Below, in pieces: positions 35,529 to 44,125 of a stretch of 64,000 bases of DNA. A model generated the notes under the pieces. It ran no database searches. It saw nothing but the letters and a program-made list of their open reading frames with translations, and was not told where the DNA came from. The position numbers were made by a program, and so were the translations under genes. This DNA comes from Elusimicrobia bacterium GWA2_61_42 (lineage in GTDB: Bacteria; Elusimicrobiota; Elusimicrobia; Elusimicrobiales; UBA9959): assembly GCA_001799615.1 (NCBI GenBank), contig MGTU01000018.1, forward strand, positions 1 to 64,000, written 5' to 3'. Each line of letters opens with the position of its first letter. The first letter of the stretch is position 1.

Positions 35529-36038
35529 TCAGTTTTTCAACGCTTCAGCCAGCGCCAGGCCGTATTTCTTTGCCGGGACGGGACCGTTGGCCGTTACAAG
35601 TTTGCCGTCTATCTCCAGGTCGGTCCCGGTATAGTTCCCGCCGCCTTTTACTATTTCCCCGGCGCCGTCCGGCCAGCAGGTGACTTTTCTGCCTTTCAGC
35701 AGCCCCGCGTGCGCCAGCGCCACCGGGGAGATGCAGATGGAGCCCACCACTTTCCCCAGCTCGAAGGCTTTTTTAAAAACGGCGTGGACCTCCGGAGTAT
35801 CCAGGTGCTCGAGCGCCCCCGGGCCGCCCACCAGCGTAAGGGCGTCGTAATCCGCCGGGTTTATCTCGCCGACGGTTTTATCCACCTGCGCGGTGACCCT
35901 GAACTTCCCCCTGGCTTCGCCCTTCGCGGTAGAGACGGTGGTAACTTTGTGGCCGGCGGCTTCAAGTATTTTTTTGGGTTCCGTATACTCCTCGTCCCGG
36001 AAGCCCTGGAAAGCGATGAACATGGCGATTTTTTTCAT
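35529..36038 (-). CDS. DJ-1/PfpI family protein
   Basis: This 169-residue flavodoxin-like protein has 'MFIAFQGFRDEEY' at the N-terminus, 'LVGGPGAL', and the nucleophile elbow 'VGSICISPVALA' with the conserved Cys. This family includes proteases, glyoxalases, deglycases and chaperones; the exact activity is not readable. It is cytoplasmic, while the downstream b5/YHS protein carries a signal peptide. GGGAGGG lies about 6 bases before the ATG. Confidence 0.83.
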   Translation of the reverse strand: MKKIAMFIAFQGFRDEEYTEPKKILEAAGHKVTTVSTAKGEARGKFRVTAQVDKTVGEINPADYDALTLVGGPGALEHLDTPEVHAVFKKAFELGKVVGSICISPVALAHAGLLKGRKVTCWPDGAGEIVKGGGNYTGTDLEIDGKLVTANGPVPAKKYGLALAEALKN

Positions 36039-36063
36039 GAAAACCCTCCCCCTTCACAAAGCC

Positions 36064-36069
36064 ATTATA
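36064..36069 (-). promoter_or_regulatory. Probable -10 element for the DJ-1/PfpI gene
   Basis: TATAAT on the minus strand lies 25 bases before the ATG, just beyond the stop of the glycosyltransferase-like gene, giving a leader with a Shine-Dalgarno sequence. Confidence 0.4.
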
Positions 36070-37347
36070 TCAAAGGCCGGCCGGCTTTCGCAGTTTTGAA
36101 AATAGCGGCCCCGCGGCGACGCAGAGATAGGACGCGAAAAGCGAAAGCAGCGGGACCACCACCAAACTCCTGCGGCTTATCCCCGGCTCCACGACGCAGC
36201 TGCCGGCTGTTATGACCAAAGCGGTAACGGAAAGCAAGAGAAGCCCTTTGCTCCTGGCCGAGAAAGCCGCCGCGAGGAGCCCCAGCAGGGCCAGCGCCAA
36301 CAGGTGCTTTTGCGGAAACCAGAGGTTCGCCTCCCGCTCCTCGCCGTTCTCCGTCACATAAAAGCCGCCGATAGAGCCGAAGAAGTCCCAAAAATTTGAA
36401 CGGGTAGCCCAGAGATACCGCAAAGGATGGCGAAAGGCGGTTTCTTTGCCTAATTCCGCCGCTTCGATCAGCGCCCCCGTAAATTTTTCTTTCGAGCCGT
36501 TCTCCCCTGCCATTACCCTTATCGCGGTGTTCACCACGCCGCCGCGATGGCTTCCCCCGTTAGCCTTTACCAGTTCCGAATAGATCTTTTTAAATTCACG
36601 GTGCGTCGGCGCCTCCCAATCGATCAGCGGCCCGGAAGTCTGCAGCGAGGTTATCGCCCCCATAGGGGACAGCGTGAAAGAATCGAATACCATTAAATTC
36701 CTGAACATCCAGCCCGCAACCAGGACGGCGAACGGGAGAAAAAAATACGCCGCGGGCTTCAGCCAGCCCCGCCCCGTCGAGACAAACAGGGGGAAGATTA
36801 TCATACAGACCGCCAATTCCGGCCTGGCAAGGGCGGCGGCGCCGCCGATCACCCCCGCGGCGAAGAGAGGGCGGCTCCCCGGAAGTTTGGACGCCGCTTC
36901 CTTCACCACCAGCAGCAGCGTCAGGGACAGAAGAAAGACCGCAAGGAGCTCGCTTTCTATGGATCGTTCGTAAAGGATGAACTTGGGATGAAAGGCGAGC
37001 AGCGCGCCTGCCGCCATAGCGGCCGCGCGGCTACCCCATAACAACACCCCCAGGCGCATCAGTATCGCCGCCGTCGCGAGACCCAGCAGGTGCTGTATTA
37101 AGGTTACACTTCGCAGGTTTCCGCGGGACACTCCCAGCGTCCCGGCCAGGAACACGGGATAAGTCGGCGTCCGCCTGAAAGTTTCCGCCCCGGAATAGGA
37201 ACCGTGTTCCAGCAGTTCCGCTGCCGGCTGCATATAGGTATCGGACCTTCCGACCACTATCGGCTGCGTATTCACCCAGACATGGATCCTGAACGCCGCC
37301 GCCGGCAGCAATACGATCAAGGGCCACAGTTTGAGGTTAAAAGCCAT
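36070..37347 (-). CDS. Membrane glycosyltransferase-like protein (GT39/PMT-like)
   Basis: This protein of about 425 residues has around 9-11 transmembrane segments. The N-terminal part resembles polyprenyl-phosphate-sugar transferases of the PMT/GT39-like kind: after a first helix comes 'VVGRSDTYMQPAAELLEHGSY', then 'RTPTYPVFLAG' and 'RSIESELLAVFLLSLTLL'. A soluble loop lies at about 225-300, before the last helices. These enzymes use lipid-linked sugars to glycosylate proteins or lipids at the membrane. The start was placed at ATG 37347; the frame is open about 20 codons upstream. The acceptor is unknown, and the family call is moderate because the catalytic acidic pair cannot be assigned with confidence. 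Confidence 0.62.
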   Translation of the reverse strand: MAFNLKLWPLIVLLPAAAFRIHVWVNTQPIVVGRSDTYMQPAAELLEHGSYSGAETFRRTPTYPVFLAGTLGVSRGNLRSVTLIQHLLGLATAAILMRLGVLLWGSRAAAMAAGALLAFHPKFILYERSIESELLAVFLLSLTLLLVVKEAASKLPGSRPLFAAGVIGGAAALARPELAVCMIIFPLFVSTGRGWLKPAAYFFLPFAVLVAGWMFRNLMVFDSFTLSPMGAITSLQTSGPLIDWEAPTHREFKKIYSELVKANGGSHRGGVVNTAIRVMAGENGSKEKFTGALIEAAELGKETAFRHPLRYLWATRSNFWDFFGSIGGFYVTENGEEREANLWFPQKHLLALALLGLLAAAFSARSKGLLLLSVTALVITAGSCVVEPGISRRSLVVVPLLSLFASYLCVAAGPLFSKLRKPAGL

Positions 37348-37511
37348 AATTAGATCCGGACTCGCCCGGCACACAGGCCTTGCGCCGGGACAAGCCCGCC
37401 TGGTCATAAATAAATCATTAAGCGGTGCGACGCGTCAACCGGGTCCGCCAGGCGCCTGCTCTACGGCAGGCAAGCTTCAGAGAACCGGATTATTGTAGAA
37501 TAAGCATTATT

Positions 37512-37584
37512 GCCGACTTAGCTCAGCTGGTAGAGCAGCTGTTTTGTAAACAGCAGGTCATCGGTTCAAATCCGATAGTCGGCT
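37512..37584 (+). tRNA. tRNA-Thr (anticodon TGT)
   Basis: This 73-base cloverleaf has acceptor arm GCCGACT / AGTCGGC, D-arm AGCTCAGCTGGTAGAGC, anticodon stem GCTGT-TTTGTAA-ACAGC with anticodon TGT, and T-arm ATCGGTTCAAATCCGAT. The discriminator base is T and CCA is not encoded. Confidence 0.95.
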
Positions 37585-37632
37585 TAAATTTTTCGCCCGA
37601 CCAACGGGCTATTTGCTAAAATATAGCCTTAC

Positions 37633-37708
37633 GGCCCCTTCGTCTAGCGGTTAGGACGCTGCCCTCTCAAGGCAGAGATCACGGGTTCGAATCCCGTAGG
37701 GGCCGCCA
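37633..37708 (+). tRNA. tRNA-Glu (anticodon CTC)
   Basis: The acceptor arm GGCCCCT / AGGGGCC, the TCTAGCGGTTAGGA D-region typical of tRNA-Glu, the anticodon stem CTGCC-CTCTCAA-GGCAG with anticodon CTC, and a standard T-arm are all present. Unlike the neighbouring tRNA-Thr, the 3' CCA is encoded, right after the G discriminator. It lies 48 bases after the tRNA-Thr gene. Confidence 0.95.
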
Positions 37709-37735
37709 GTTTTAAACGACGGTATATATAAAGAA

Positions 37736-37766
37736 AGCCGGCCCCGGAAGGGGCCGGCTCTCTTTT
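37736..37766. terminator. Terminator between tRNA-Glu and valS
   Basis: Perfect ten-base arms AGCCGGCCCC / GGGGCCGGCT with a GGAA tetraloop are followed by CTCTTTT on the + strand and by a T-rich TTTCTTTATATATA on the minus strand, so it can serve both convergent units. Confidence 0.85.
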
Positions 37767-37778
37767 GGGCCGCCGCGT

Positions 37779-40412
37779 TTAAACGGCGCCCAGTTCCACC
37801 GCCACCACAGGCTCCGCGTCGTCCGAACCGGCCTCGTTCAGGGAGAACCCGGCCTTATCCACGCAGCCCGCCAGCAGCACGTCTTCGAGCGCCAGCTTGA
37901 GGGAGGCGGCCCCCTTGGGGCCGCAATCCACGTTCAGTTTGACTACAGGCCATTTGACGCTGCGCTTCTCGGCCGCCTTCTTGGTGCGGATAGCCACCAG
38001 CACCTTGCGGGCGGCGTCCAGCACGCGCTCGTCGCCGGAAACGGCGGCCATTTCGGCGGCGGCGGGCCAGGCGGCCTTGTGCACCGAAGGCTGTTTAAGC
38101 GCAGCGGCGTAAGACCAACCCCAGACTTCCTCCGTGATAAAAGGCAGGAAAGGCGCGAACAGGCGCAGGAAGACGCCCAGCGTCCACTCGAGGGTGGCGC
38201 AGGCCGACCGGGCGGCCGCCGGCGTTCCGGAGTAGGCGCGGTTCTTCACCAGCTCCAGGTAATTGTCGCAGAAATCCCAGAACGCCGTCTCGACGTAAAG
38301 CAGCATGGCCGAAGATTCGTAATTAGCGAAATCCCTGCCGGAGGCCTCCGTCAGCGCCTTCATCCGCTCCACCCAGGCGCGGTCGAGCGGCTCGGTGATG
38401 TCGGCGGGCGTCAGCGCGGGGGCGCCGGCCATGGCGGGGCCGTTCATCTGCATCAGGGTGAACTTGGAGGCGTTGAACAGCTTGGTAGCCAGGCGCATGC
38501 CCACCTTGAAGACGCTTTCGTCGTAAACCGTGTCCTGGCCCAGCTTGGCTTTGCCGGCCCAGTAGCGCAGGCTGTCCGCGGAATAGGTCACCAGCAGGTC
38601 GTCCGGGGTGACGGTCTTGCCCTTGGACTTGCTCATCTTGCCTTTGTCGGGGCTGACCACCCAGCCGCTGATGGCGGCGTTGTGCCACGGCACGGAATTC
38701 TCGTGCATCCAGGCCTTGGTAATTGTGTAAAAAGCCCAGGTGCGGATGATCTCGTGGGCCTGCGGGCGCAGGTCGGCGGGAAAGAGTTTCTCATGGCGCG
38801 CTTTGTCGTCGGCCCAGCGGCTGGAGATCATGGGCGTCAGCGAGGAAGTGGCCCAGGTGTCCATCACGTCGGGGTCGCCGATAAAGCCGCCGGGCAGCCC
38901 GCGCTGCTCCGGCTTGTAGCCCGGAGGGCAGTCGGTAGCCGGGTCCAGCGGCAGACGTTCGGGCGCCGCCAGGATGGGCTTGGAAAATTCCGTGTTGCCC
39001 TCGGCGTCCACCGGGTACCAGACGGGGAACGGCACGCCGAAATAGCGCTGGCGGCTGATGCACCAGTCCTGGTTCAGGCCTTCCACCCACTGCTCGTAGC
39101 GCTTGTACATGTAATCCGGGTGCCAGGCCACTTTTTTCCCCTGCTCCAGCAGCTGCGGCTTGTTGCCCAGGATCTTTATATACCACTGGCGGGCCGGCAC
39201 GAACTCCAGCGGCATGTCGCCTTTCTCGTAGAACTTGACGGCCTGCTGCGTGGGCTTGGGGTCGCCGACGAGCGCGCCGGCTTCCTTGAGCAGCGCCACC
39301 ACCCTGGTGCGGGCCTGTTTGGCGTAGAGGCCGGCCAGCTGGGCGTAGACGGCGTTGGCGGCTGCCGGGTCGGCGCTGTCGAAGAGCGGCCCGCCGAACT
39401 CCGCGGGCACCAGCCTGCCGTCGCGGCCTATCAGCTGGCGCATCGGCAGCTTCTCCTTGCGCCAGAATTCCACGTCGGCGATGTCGCCGAACGTGCAGAT
39501 CATCATGATGCCGGTGCCCTTTTCCGGGTTGGCGTGATAGGACGGCATGATCGGCACGCGCGCGGAGAACAGCGGCGTAACGGCCTTCTTGCCGAACAGC
39601 GGCTTAAAACGCTCGTCGTCGGGGTGGGCCACCACGGCGATGCAGGCCGCCAGCAGTTCGGGGCGCGTGGTGGAGATGACGAACTCGCCGCCGCCTTCCA
39701 CGCCGAACTTCACGTCGTGAAAGAAACCGGAGGCCTCGCGGTCCTCGGTCTCGGCCTGGGCCACCGCCGTTTTGAACGTGGTGTCCCACAGCGTGGGCGC
39801 TTCGGCGCTGTAGACGTGGCCCTTTTCGAACAGGTCCAGGAAAGAAAGCTGGGAGGTCTTGCGGCAATGCGCCCCGACGGTGGAATAGGTCTGCCGCCAG
39901 TCCACGGACAGGCCGAAGCGGCGCCACAGCGCCTCGTACTTCTGCTCGTCCACCGCGGTCTGCAGCTCGCACAGCTCCAGGAAATTGCGGCGGGAGATGT
40001 GTTCGTAGTCCTTCAGGTCCTTCTTGGGCCCGGTCGGCTTATAGTCCGGCGTATAGGGCAGCGCGGGATCGCAGCGAACGCCGAACAGGTTCTGCACGCG
40101 GCGCTCGGTCGGCAGGCCGTTGTCGTCCCAGCCCATCGGGTAGAAGATGTTCTTGCCCTGCATGCGCTGGAAGCGCACCAGGATGTCGGTCTGCACGTAG
40201 CTGAAAACGTGGCCCACGTGGAGCTCGCCCGAAACGGTCGGGGGCGGGGTGTCCACCACAAAAGTGTCTTTGCGCGGTCTGGAGGGGTCATAATGGTAGA
40301 GCTTGCCCTGCTCCCATTTTTCACAGAGGGCGGGCTCCACCGCGGCCGGCAGGTAATTGGCGGGAAACGGGGATTTTTCGGCGGGTTTTTCCAGCGAGGC
40401 GTCTTTTTCCAT
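37779..40412 (-). CDS. valS: Valyl-tRNA synthetase
   Basis: This 877-residue class I synthetase charges tRNA-Val. 'PPPTVSGELHVGHVFSY' carries the HIGH motif (HVGH), 'GWDDNGLPTERRVQN' the amino-acid pocket, 'GKMSKSKG' the KMSKS loop, and an editing CP1 domain lies between. The anticodon-binding domain fills the C-terminus, without the long coiled-coil tail of E. coli ValS (951 residues). The 'GWDDNGLPTERRVQN' form is typical of an actinobacterial/archaeal-like branch rather than the proteobacterial one; this is my recollection of the family. A TAAAAT lies ten bases upstream of the ATG, with no Shine-Dalgarno sequence. Confidence 0.95.
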   Translation of the reverse strand: MEKDASLEKPAEKSPFPANYLPAAVEPALCEKWEQGKLYHYDPSRPRKDTFVVDTPPPTVSGELHVGHVFSYVQTDILVRFQRMQGKNIFYPMGWDDNGLPTERRVQNLFGVRCDPALPYTPDYKPTGPKKDLKDYEHISRRNFLELCELQTAVDEQKYEALWRRFGLSVDWRQTYSTVGAHCRKTSQLSFLDLFEKGHVYSAEAPTLWDTTFKTAVAQAETEDREASGFFHDVKFGVEGGGEFVISTTRPELLAACIAVVAHPDDERFKPLFGKKAVTPLFSARVPIMPSYHANPEKGTGIMMICTFGDIADVEFWRKEKLPMRQLIGRDGRLVPAEFGGPLFDSADPAAANAVYAQLAGLYAKQARTRVVALLKEAGALVGDPKPTQQAVKFYEKGDMPLEFVPARQWYIKILGNKPQLLEQGKKVAWHPDYMYKRYEQWVEGLNQDWCISRQRYFGVPFPVWYPVDAEGNTEFSKPILAAPERLPLDPATDCPPGYKPEQRGLPGGFIGDPDVMDTWATSSLTPMISSRWADDKARHEKLFPADLRPQAHEIIRTWAFYTITKAWMHENSVPWHNAAISGWVVSPDKGKMSKSKGKTVTPDDLLVTYSADSLRYWAGKAKLGQDTVYDESVFKVGMRLATKLFNASKFTLMQMNGPAMAGAPALTPADITEPLDRAWVERMKALTEASGRDFANYESSAMLLYVETAFWDFCDNYLELVKNRAYSGTPAAARSACATLEWTLGVFLRLFAPFLPFITEEVWGWSYAAALKQPSVHKAAWPAAAEMAAVSGDERVLDAARKVLVAIRTKKAAEKRSVKWPVVKLNVDCGPKGAASLKLALEDVLLAGCVDKAGFSLNEAGSDDAEPVVAVELGAV

Positions 40413-40422
40413 ATGTAGGTCT

Positions 40423-40428
40423 ATTTTA
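40423..40428 (-). promoter_or_regulatory. Start-proximal TANNNT element for valS
   Basis: TAAAAT on the minus strand ends ten bases before ATG 40412, with no ribosome-binding site between. Confidence 0.45.
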
Positions 40429-40476
40429 CCTTTTTTGTGTGCGGGCCATAAAGAATATGAGCGCCGCCAAAATTGA

Positions 40477-40482
40477 TATAAT
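40477..40482 (+). promoter_or_regulatory. Probable -10 element for ychF
   Basis: TATAAT lies about 38 bases before the ychF ATG, leaving a leader that contains AAGGACAC just before the start. Confidence 0.5.
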
Positions 40483-40520
40483 TTCCTAGCTTTTCACACC
40501 CCCGGCATTAAGGACACAAC

Positions 40521-41594
40521 ATGGAAATCGGCATAGTAGGCCTGCCCAACGTAGGCAAATCGACGCTGTTCAACGCCCTCACCAGGGCCGGTGCGGCCTC
40601 CTCCAACTACCCTTTCACCACCATCGACCCCAACATCGGCGTGGTGCCGGTGCCGGACAAGCGCCTGGACGCGCTGTTCGAGCTGTTCAAACCTCCGAAG
40701 AAAGTGGCTTCCTATATAAAATTCGTGGACATCGCCGGCCTGATGAAAGGCGCCTCCAAGGGCGAGGGCCTGGGCAACAAGTTCCTGGCCAATATCCGCG
40801 AGGTGGACGCCATCGTGCAGGTGGTGCGCGTGTTCAAGGACCCGGACGTGGTGCACGTGCTGGGCGAAGTGGACCCTGTCCGCGACATCGAGGTGATAGA
40901 GACCGAGCTGATGCTGGCCGACATGGAGACCGTTGACAAGGCCATAGAGAAGAACGGGCGCGACCTGAAAGCCCGGACCAAGGACGCCGAAGAAAAGAAG
41001 GTCCGCCTGGAGGCCATCAAGAAGCTGCTGGCCGACGGCAAACCCGCCCGCGAGGCCGGCTACACCATAGACGAGGTGCGCGACTTCAACCTGCTTACCG
41101 TTAAGCCCGTTTTCTTCGTGGCCAACACCTCCGAGCAGCCCGACCAGGCGGTCCTGGGCAAACTGCGCGACTTCATAAAGGCCCGCGGCTCCATCCTGGT
41201 GGAGATCTCCGCCAAGATAGAGTCCGAGATCATAGAGCTGCCCGACGAGGAGAAAGCGGTCTTCCTCAAGGACCTCGGCGAGGATTATACCGGCCTCGAG
41301 AAGATGGCCATAGCCGGCTACAAACTGCTGGACCAGATCTCCTTCTTCACCGCGGGTTCCGAGGACGAAGTGCGCGCCTGGAACCTGAAGCGCGGGCTGA
41401 AGGCCCCGCAGGCCGCCGGCCGCATCCACACGGATTTCGAAAAAGGCTTCATCCGCGCCGAGGTCTACTCCTTCGACGATATCATGAAGTACAAGGACGA
41501 AAAGACCCTGAAGGAAAAGGGCCTCATCCGCTCCGAAGGCAAGGAATACGTGATGAAGGACGGGGACATCTGTTTCTTCAAGTTCAACGTTTAA
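40521..41594 (+). CDS. ychF: YchF/Ola1-family P-loop ATPase
   Basis: This 357-residue protein has G1 '[14 protein letters not shown]', the [17 protein letters not shown] switch region, '[18 protein letters not shown]' (G3) and the characteristic 'NTSE' in place of the usual G4 NKxD. A coiled-coil insertion lies at about 130-195 and a TGS domain with 'FFKFNV' at the C-terminus. YchF binds ribosomes and prefers ATP; it affects redox-stress and translation control. It has an AAGGA ribosome-binding site and directly precedes the helicase gene by one base. Confidence 0.94.
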   Translation: MEIGIVGLPNVGKSTLFNALTRAGAASSNYPFTTIDPNIGVVPVPDKRLDALFELFKPPKKVASYIKFVDIAGLMKGASKGEGLGNKFLANIREVDAIVQVVRVFKDPDVVHVLGEVDPVRDIEVIETELMLADMETVDKAIEKNGRDLKARTKDAEEKKVRLEAIKKLLADGKPAREAGYTIDEVRDFNLLTVKPVFFVANTSEQPDQAVLGKLRDFIKARGSILVEISAKIESEIIELPDEEKAVFLKDLGEDYTGLEKMAIAGYKLLDQISFFTAGSEDEVRAWNLKRGLKAPQAAGRIHTDFEKGFIRAEVYSFDDIMKYKDEKTLKEKGLIRSEGKEYVMKDGDICFFKFNV

Positions 41595-41595
41595 C

Positions 41596-43788
41596 GTGAG
41601 CCTTGACCTTAACCTTAATCCCACGCTGCTCCCGCAGCTGGGCCTGAACCCCAAGCAGATGGAGGCGGTGCAGTATTTTGCCGGCCCGCTGCTGATCCTG
41701 GCCGGGGCGGGCACCGGCAAGACCAAGACCCTCACCTCCAAGATCGCGCTGCTGATAGCCTCCGGCATCGCCCCCGGCCGCATCCTCGCCATCACCTTCA
41801 CCAACAAAGCCTCGCAGGAAATGCAGCACCGCATAGGCAAGCTGGTGCCCTACTCGGGCGGCATGTGGGTGCACACCTTCCACGCGCTGGGCGCCCGCAT
41901 ACTGCGCGCTCACGGCCGCCTGATCGGCGTAAAGCCGGACTTCGTCATCTACGACGCCGACGACCAGAAAAAACTGATAGGCCTGGCCATGGACGAGCTG
42001 GGGCTCGAGGCCGAGAAGAACAAGGCGCCGCTGTACCTGAGCATCATCTCCCGGGCCAAGGACGACCTGCTGGATTCCCAGTCCTACCTGATCAACGCCC
42101 AGGCCGTCAACGACCCGGCCCGGCTGAAAGCCGCGCAGATCTATCACCGCTACCAGAAAAAGCTTAACGAGGCCGGGGCGCTGGACTTCGGCGACCTGAT
42201 CGTGCGCATGGTGGAGCTGCTCAACGAAAAAGAGGAGATACGCGAGTATTTCCAGGAAATTTTCCAGTATATCCTGGTGGACGAGTACCAGGACACCAAC
42301 CACGCCCAGTACGTGCTGATCAAGACCCTGTCCGCCAAGCACCGCAACCTTTGCGTGGTGGGCGACCCGGACCAGTCCGTTTACGGCTGGCGCGGCGCGG
42401 ACATCCGCAACATCATGGATTTCGAGAAGGATTTCAACGACGCCTTCACCGTGGTGCTGGAGCAGAACTACCGCTCCACGGCGCGCATCCTGCACGCGGC
42501 CAACGAGGTTATCAAGCACAACCGCAACCGCCGCCCCAAGAACCTCTGGACCAAGGCCGACCAGGGCGCGGAGCCCGAGGTGCTGGAGTACGCCAACGAA
42601 ACCGAAGAGGCGCGCGGCATAGTGGACGAGATAAAACGCCTGACCGGCCGCGGCAGCCTCACCTACAACGACATCGCCGTTTTTTACCGCACCAACGCGC
42701 AAAGCCGCTCCTTCGAAGAATCCTGCCGCCGCTCGCGCATCCCCTACCGCCTTATCGGCTCGGTGCGCTTCTACGACCGCAAGGAAGTCAAGGACGTGCT
42801 GGCCTACCTGAAGCTGCTGACCAACCCCGCCGACACCATCAGCCTGCTGCGCGTGGTGAACCTTCCCGCGCGCGGCGTGGGCAAGACCGCCCTGGACCGG
42901 GTGCTGGCCTATTCGCGCCAGAAAGAGATGCCGCTTTACGACGCGCTGCTCAGCGCGGAGCAGGTGCCGGACATCACCAATACCGCCCGGCGCGGCATCA
43001 AGGAATTCCTGGACCTGCTGGAAGGCGTCAAGGCCGACCTTTTCTCCGGCACTCCCTCCCTGATGCTGGCGAATATCCTGGAGAAATCCGGCTATTGGAA
43101 AATGACCGAAGACATGGCGGAAAAAGAGCCGCAGGAATCGCTGGCGCGCCTGGGCAACCTCCAGGAACTGGTCAACGCCGTAAAAGAATTCGAGGAGCAC
43201 TGCGTAAAGGACGGCGTCGCCCCCACCATGCACAAGTACCTGGAGGAAGTGATGCTGTCCTCCCAGGTAGACAAGCTCAACACCGACACCCACGCCGTGA
43301 CGCTGATGACGGTGCACCTGGCCAAAGGCCTGGAATTTCCCGCCGTGTTCCTGACCGGGCTGGAAGAGAACCTTTTCCCCATCAACGCGGCCAACTCCTC
43401 AGAGGACGACATGGAGGAGGAGCGCCGCCTGGCCTACGTGGGCATGACCCGCGCCCGCGAGCGGCTCTTCCTCACCTGGGCCGGCACCCGCCGCATTTTC
43501 GGCACCACCTACCCCAACCTGGCTTCCCGCTTTATTTTCGAAAGCAAAGTGGCGCGCGAGACCGCCACCCGCCCTGGCGAAGAGGACGTGCAGGTCATCA
43601 CTTCCTACCAGCCGCCGCCTTCCATACCGCGCATAGGCAAGAACAGGCGCATCATGCACCCCATACACGGCCCCGGCCGGGTGGTGGACCAGATAGGCGC
43701 CGGGGAGTTCGCCAAGGTCACGGTGGTCTTCGACAGCGGCGTGCGCCAGACCTTCATGCTGAAGTACGCCCCCCTGCAGCCGATCTAA
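41596..43788 (+). CDS. pcrA: UvrD/PcrA-type superfamily 1 DNA helicase
   Basis: This 730-residue 3'-5' helicase acts in nucleotide-excision and recombination-linked repair. Motif I is 'LAGAGTGKTKTLTSKIA', Ia 'ITFTNKAS', II 'ILVDEYQDTN', III 'VGDPDQSVYGWRGAD', IV 'LEQNYRS', V 'VTLMTVHLAKGLEF' and VI 'EERRLAYVGMTRAR'. The C-terminus contains a short Tudor-like tail ('HPIHGPGRVVDQI'), as in PcrA. The start is GTG one base after the ychF stop, with no Shine-Dalgarno sequence, so translation is probably coupled to ychF. Confidence 0.94.
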   Translation: MSLDLNLNPTLLPQLGLNPKQMEAVQYFAGPLLILAGAGTGKTKTLTSKIALLIASGIAPGRILAITFTNKASQEMQHRIGKLVPYSGGMWVHTFHALGARILRAHGRLIGVKPDFVIYDADDQKKLIGLAMDELGLEAEKNKAPLYLSIISRAKDDLLDSQSYLINAQAVNDPARLKAAQIYHRYQKKLNEAGALDFGDLIVRMVELLNEKEEIREYFQEIFQYILVDEYQDTNHAQYVLIKTLSAKHRNLCVVGDPDQSVYGWRGADIRNIMDFEKDFNDAFTVVLEQNYRSTARILHAANEVIKHNRNRRPKNLWTKADQGAEPEVLEYANETEEARGIVDEIKRLTGRGSLTYNDIAVFYRTNAQSRSFEESCRRSRIPYRLIGSVRFYDRKEVKDVLAYLKLLTNPADTISLLRVVNLPARGVGKTALDRVLAYSRQKEMPLYDALLSAEQVPDITNTARRGIKEFLDLLEGVKADLFSGTPSLMLANILEKSGYWKMTEDMAEKEPQESLARLGNLQELVNAVKEFEEHCVKDGVAPTMHKYLEEVMLSSQVDKLNTDTHAVTLMTVHLAKGLEFPAVFLTGLEENLFPINAANSSEDDMEEERRLAYVGMTRARERLFLTWAGTRRIFGTTYPNLASRFIFESKVARETATRPGEEDVQVITSYQPPPSIPRIGKNRRIMHPIHGPGRVVDQIGAGEFAKVTVVFDSGVRQTFMLKYAPLQPI

Positions 43789-43836
43789 GGGGACGGCAGG
43801 CCGGAACTCAGCGGCAAAAACGGGACTTGAACCTTC

Positions 43837-44124
43837 ATGGAAATCACCGAAACGGACTTTGACCGCGTCGCCGGCCTGGCTAAACTGGAGTTTACCGCGG
43901 AAGAAAAGAAGACGTACGCCGGCCAGCTCAAAAGCGTACTGAGCTGGATGACGGAACTGGACAAAGCCGACACGGCCGGGGTGCCGCCCGCGGCCGGCGC
44001 GCCGGGCCCAGCAAGCGCGGCGGCCGGCGACGTTCCCGAAGCCTTCCCGGGCAGGGAAGAACTGCTTAAGCTGGCCCCCGCCCGAGAAGCGGGCTTTATA
44101 AAAGTGCCCAAGGTCCTGGCGTAA
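43837..44124 (+). CDS. gatC: Aspartyl/glutamyl-tRNA amidotransferase subunit C
   Basis: This 95-residue small subunit stabilises GatA-GatB in the GatCAB complex, which amidates misacylated Glu-tRNA-Gln or Asp-tRNA-Asn. Conserved features are 'DRVAGLAKLEFTAEE' and 'LKSVLSWMTELDKAD', with the late 'GFIKVPKVL' that wraps around GatA. The order gatC-gatA is standard. It is 48 bases after the helicase gene, so cotranscription is possible, and one base before gatA. Confidence 0.88.
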   Translation: MEITETDFDRVAGLAKLEFTAEEKKTYAGQLKSVLSWMTELDKADTAGVPPAAGAPGPASAAAGDVPEAFPGREELLKLAPAREAGFIKVPKVLA

Positions 44125-44125
44125 T

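Noticed and set aside
37585-37632. A third tRNA or small RNA between the tRNA genes
   Set aside because: The 48-base spacer has no cloverleaf potential and only an AT-rich stretch.
38079-40418. 779-residue frame opposite valS
   Set aside because: Shadow of valS, with no recognisable domain.
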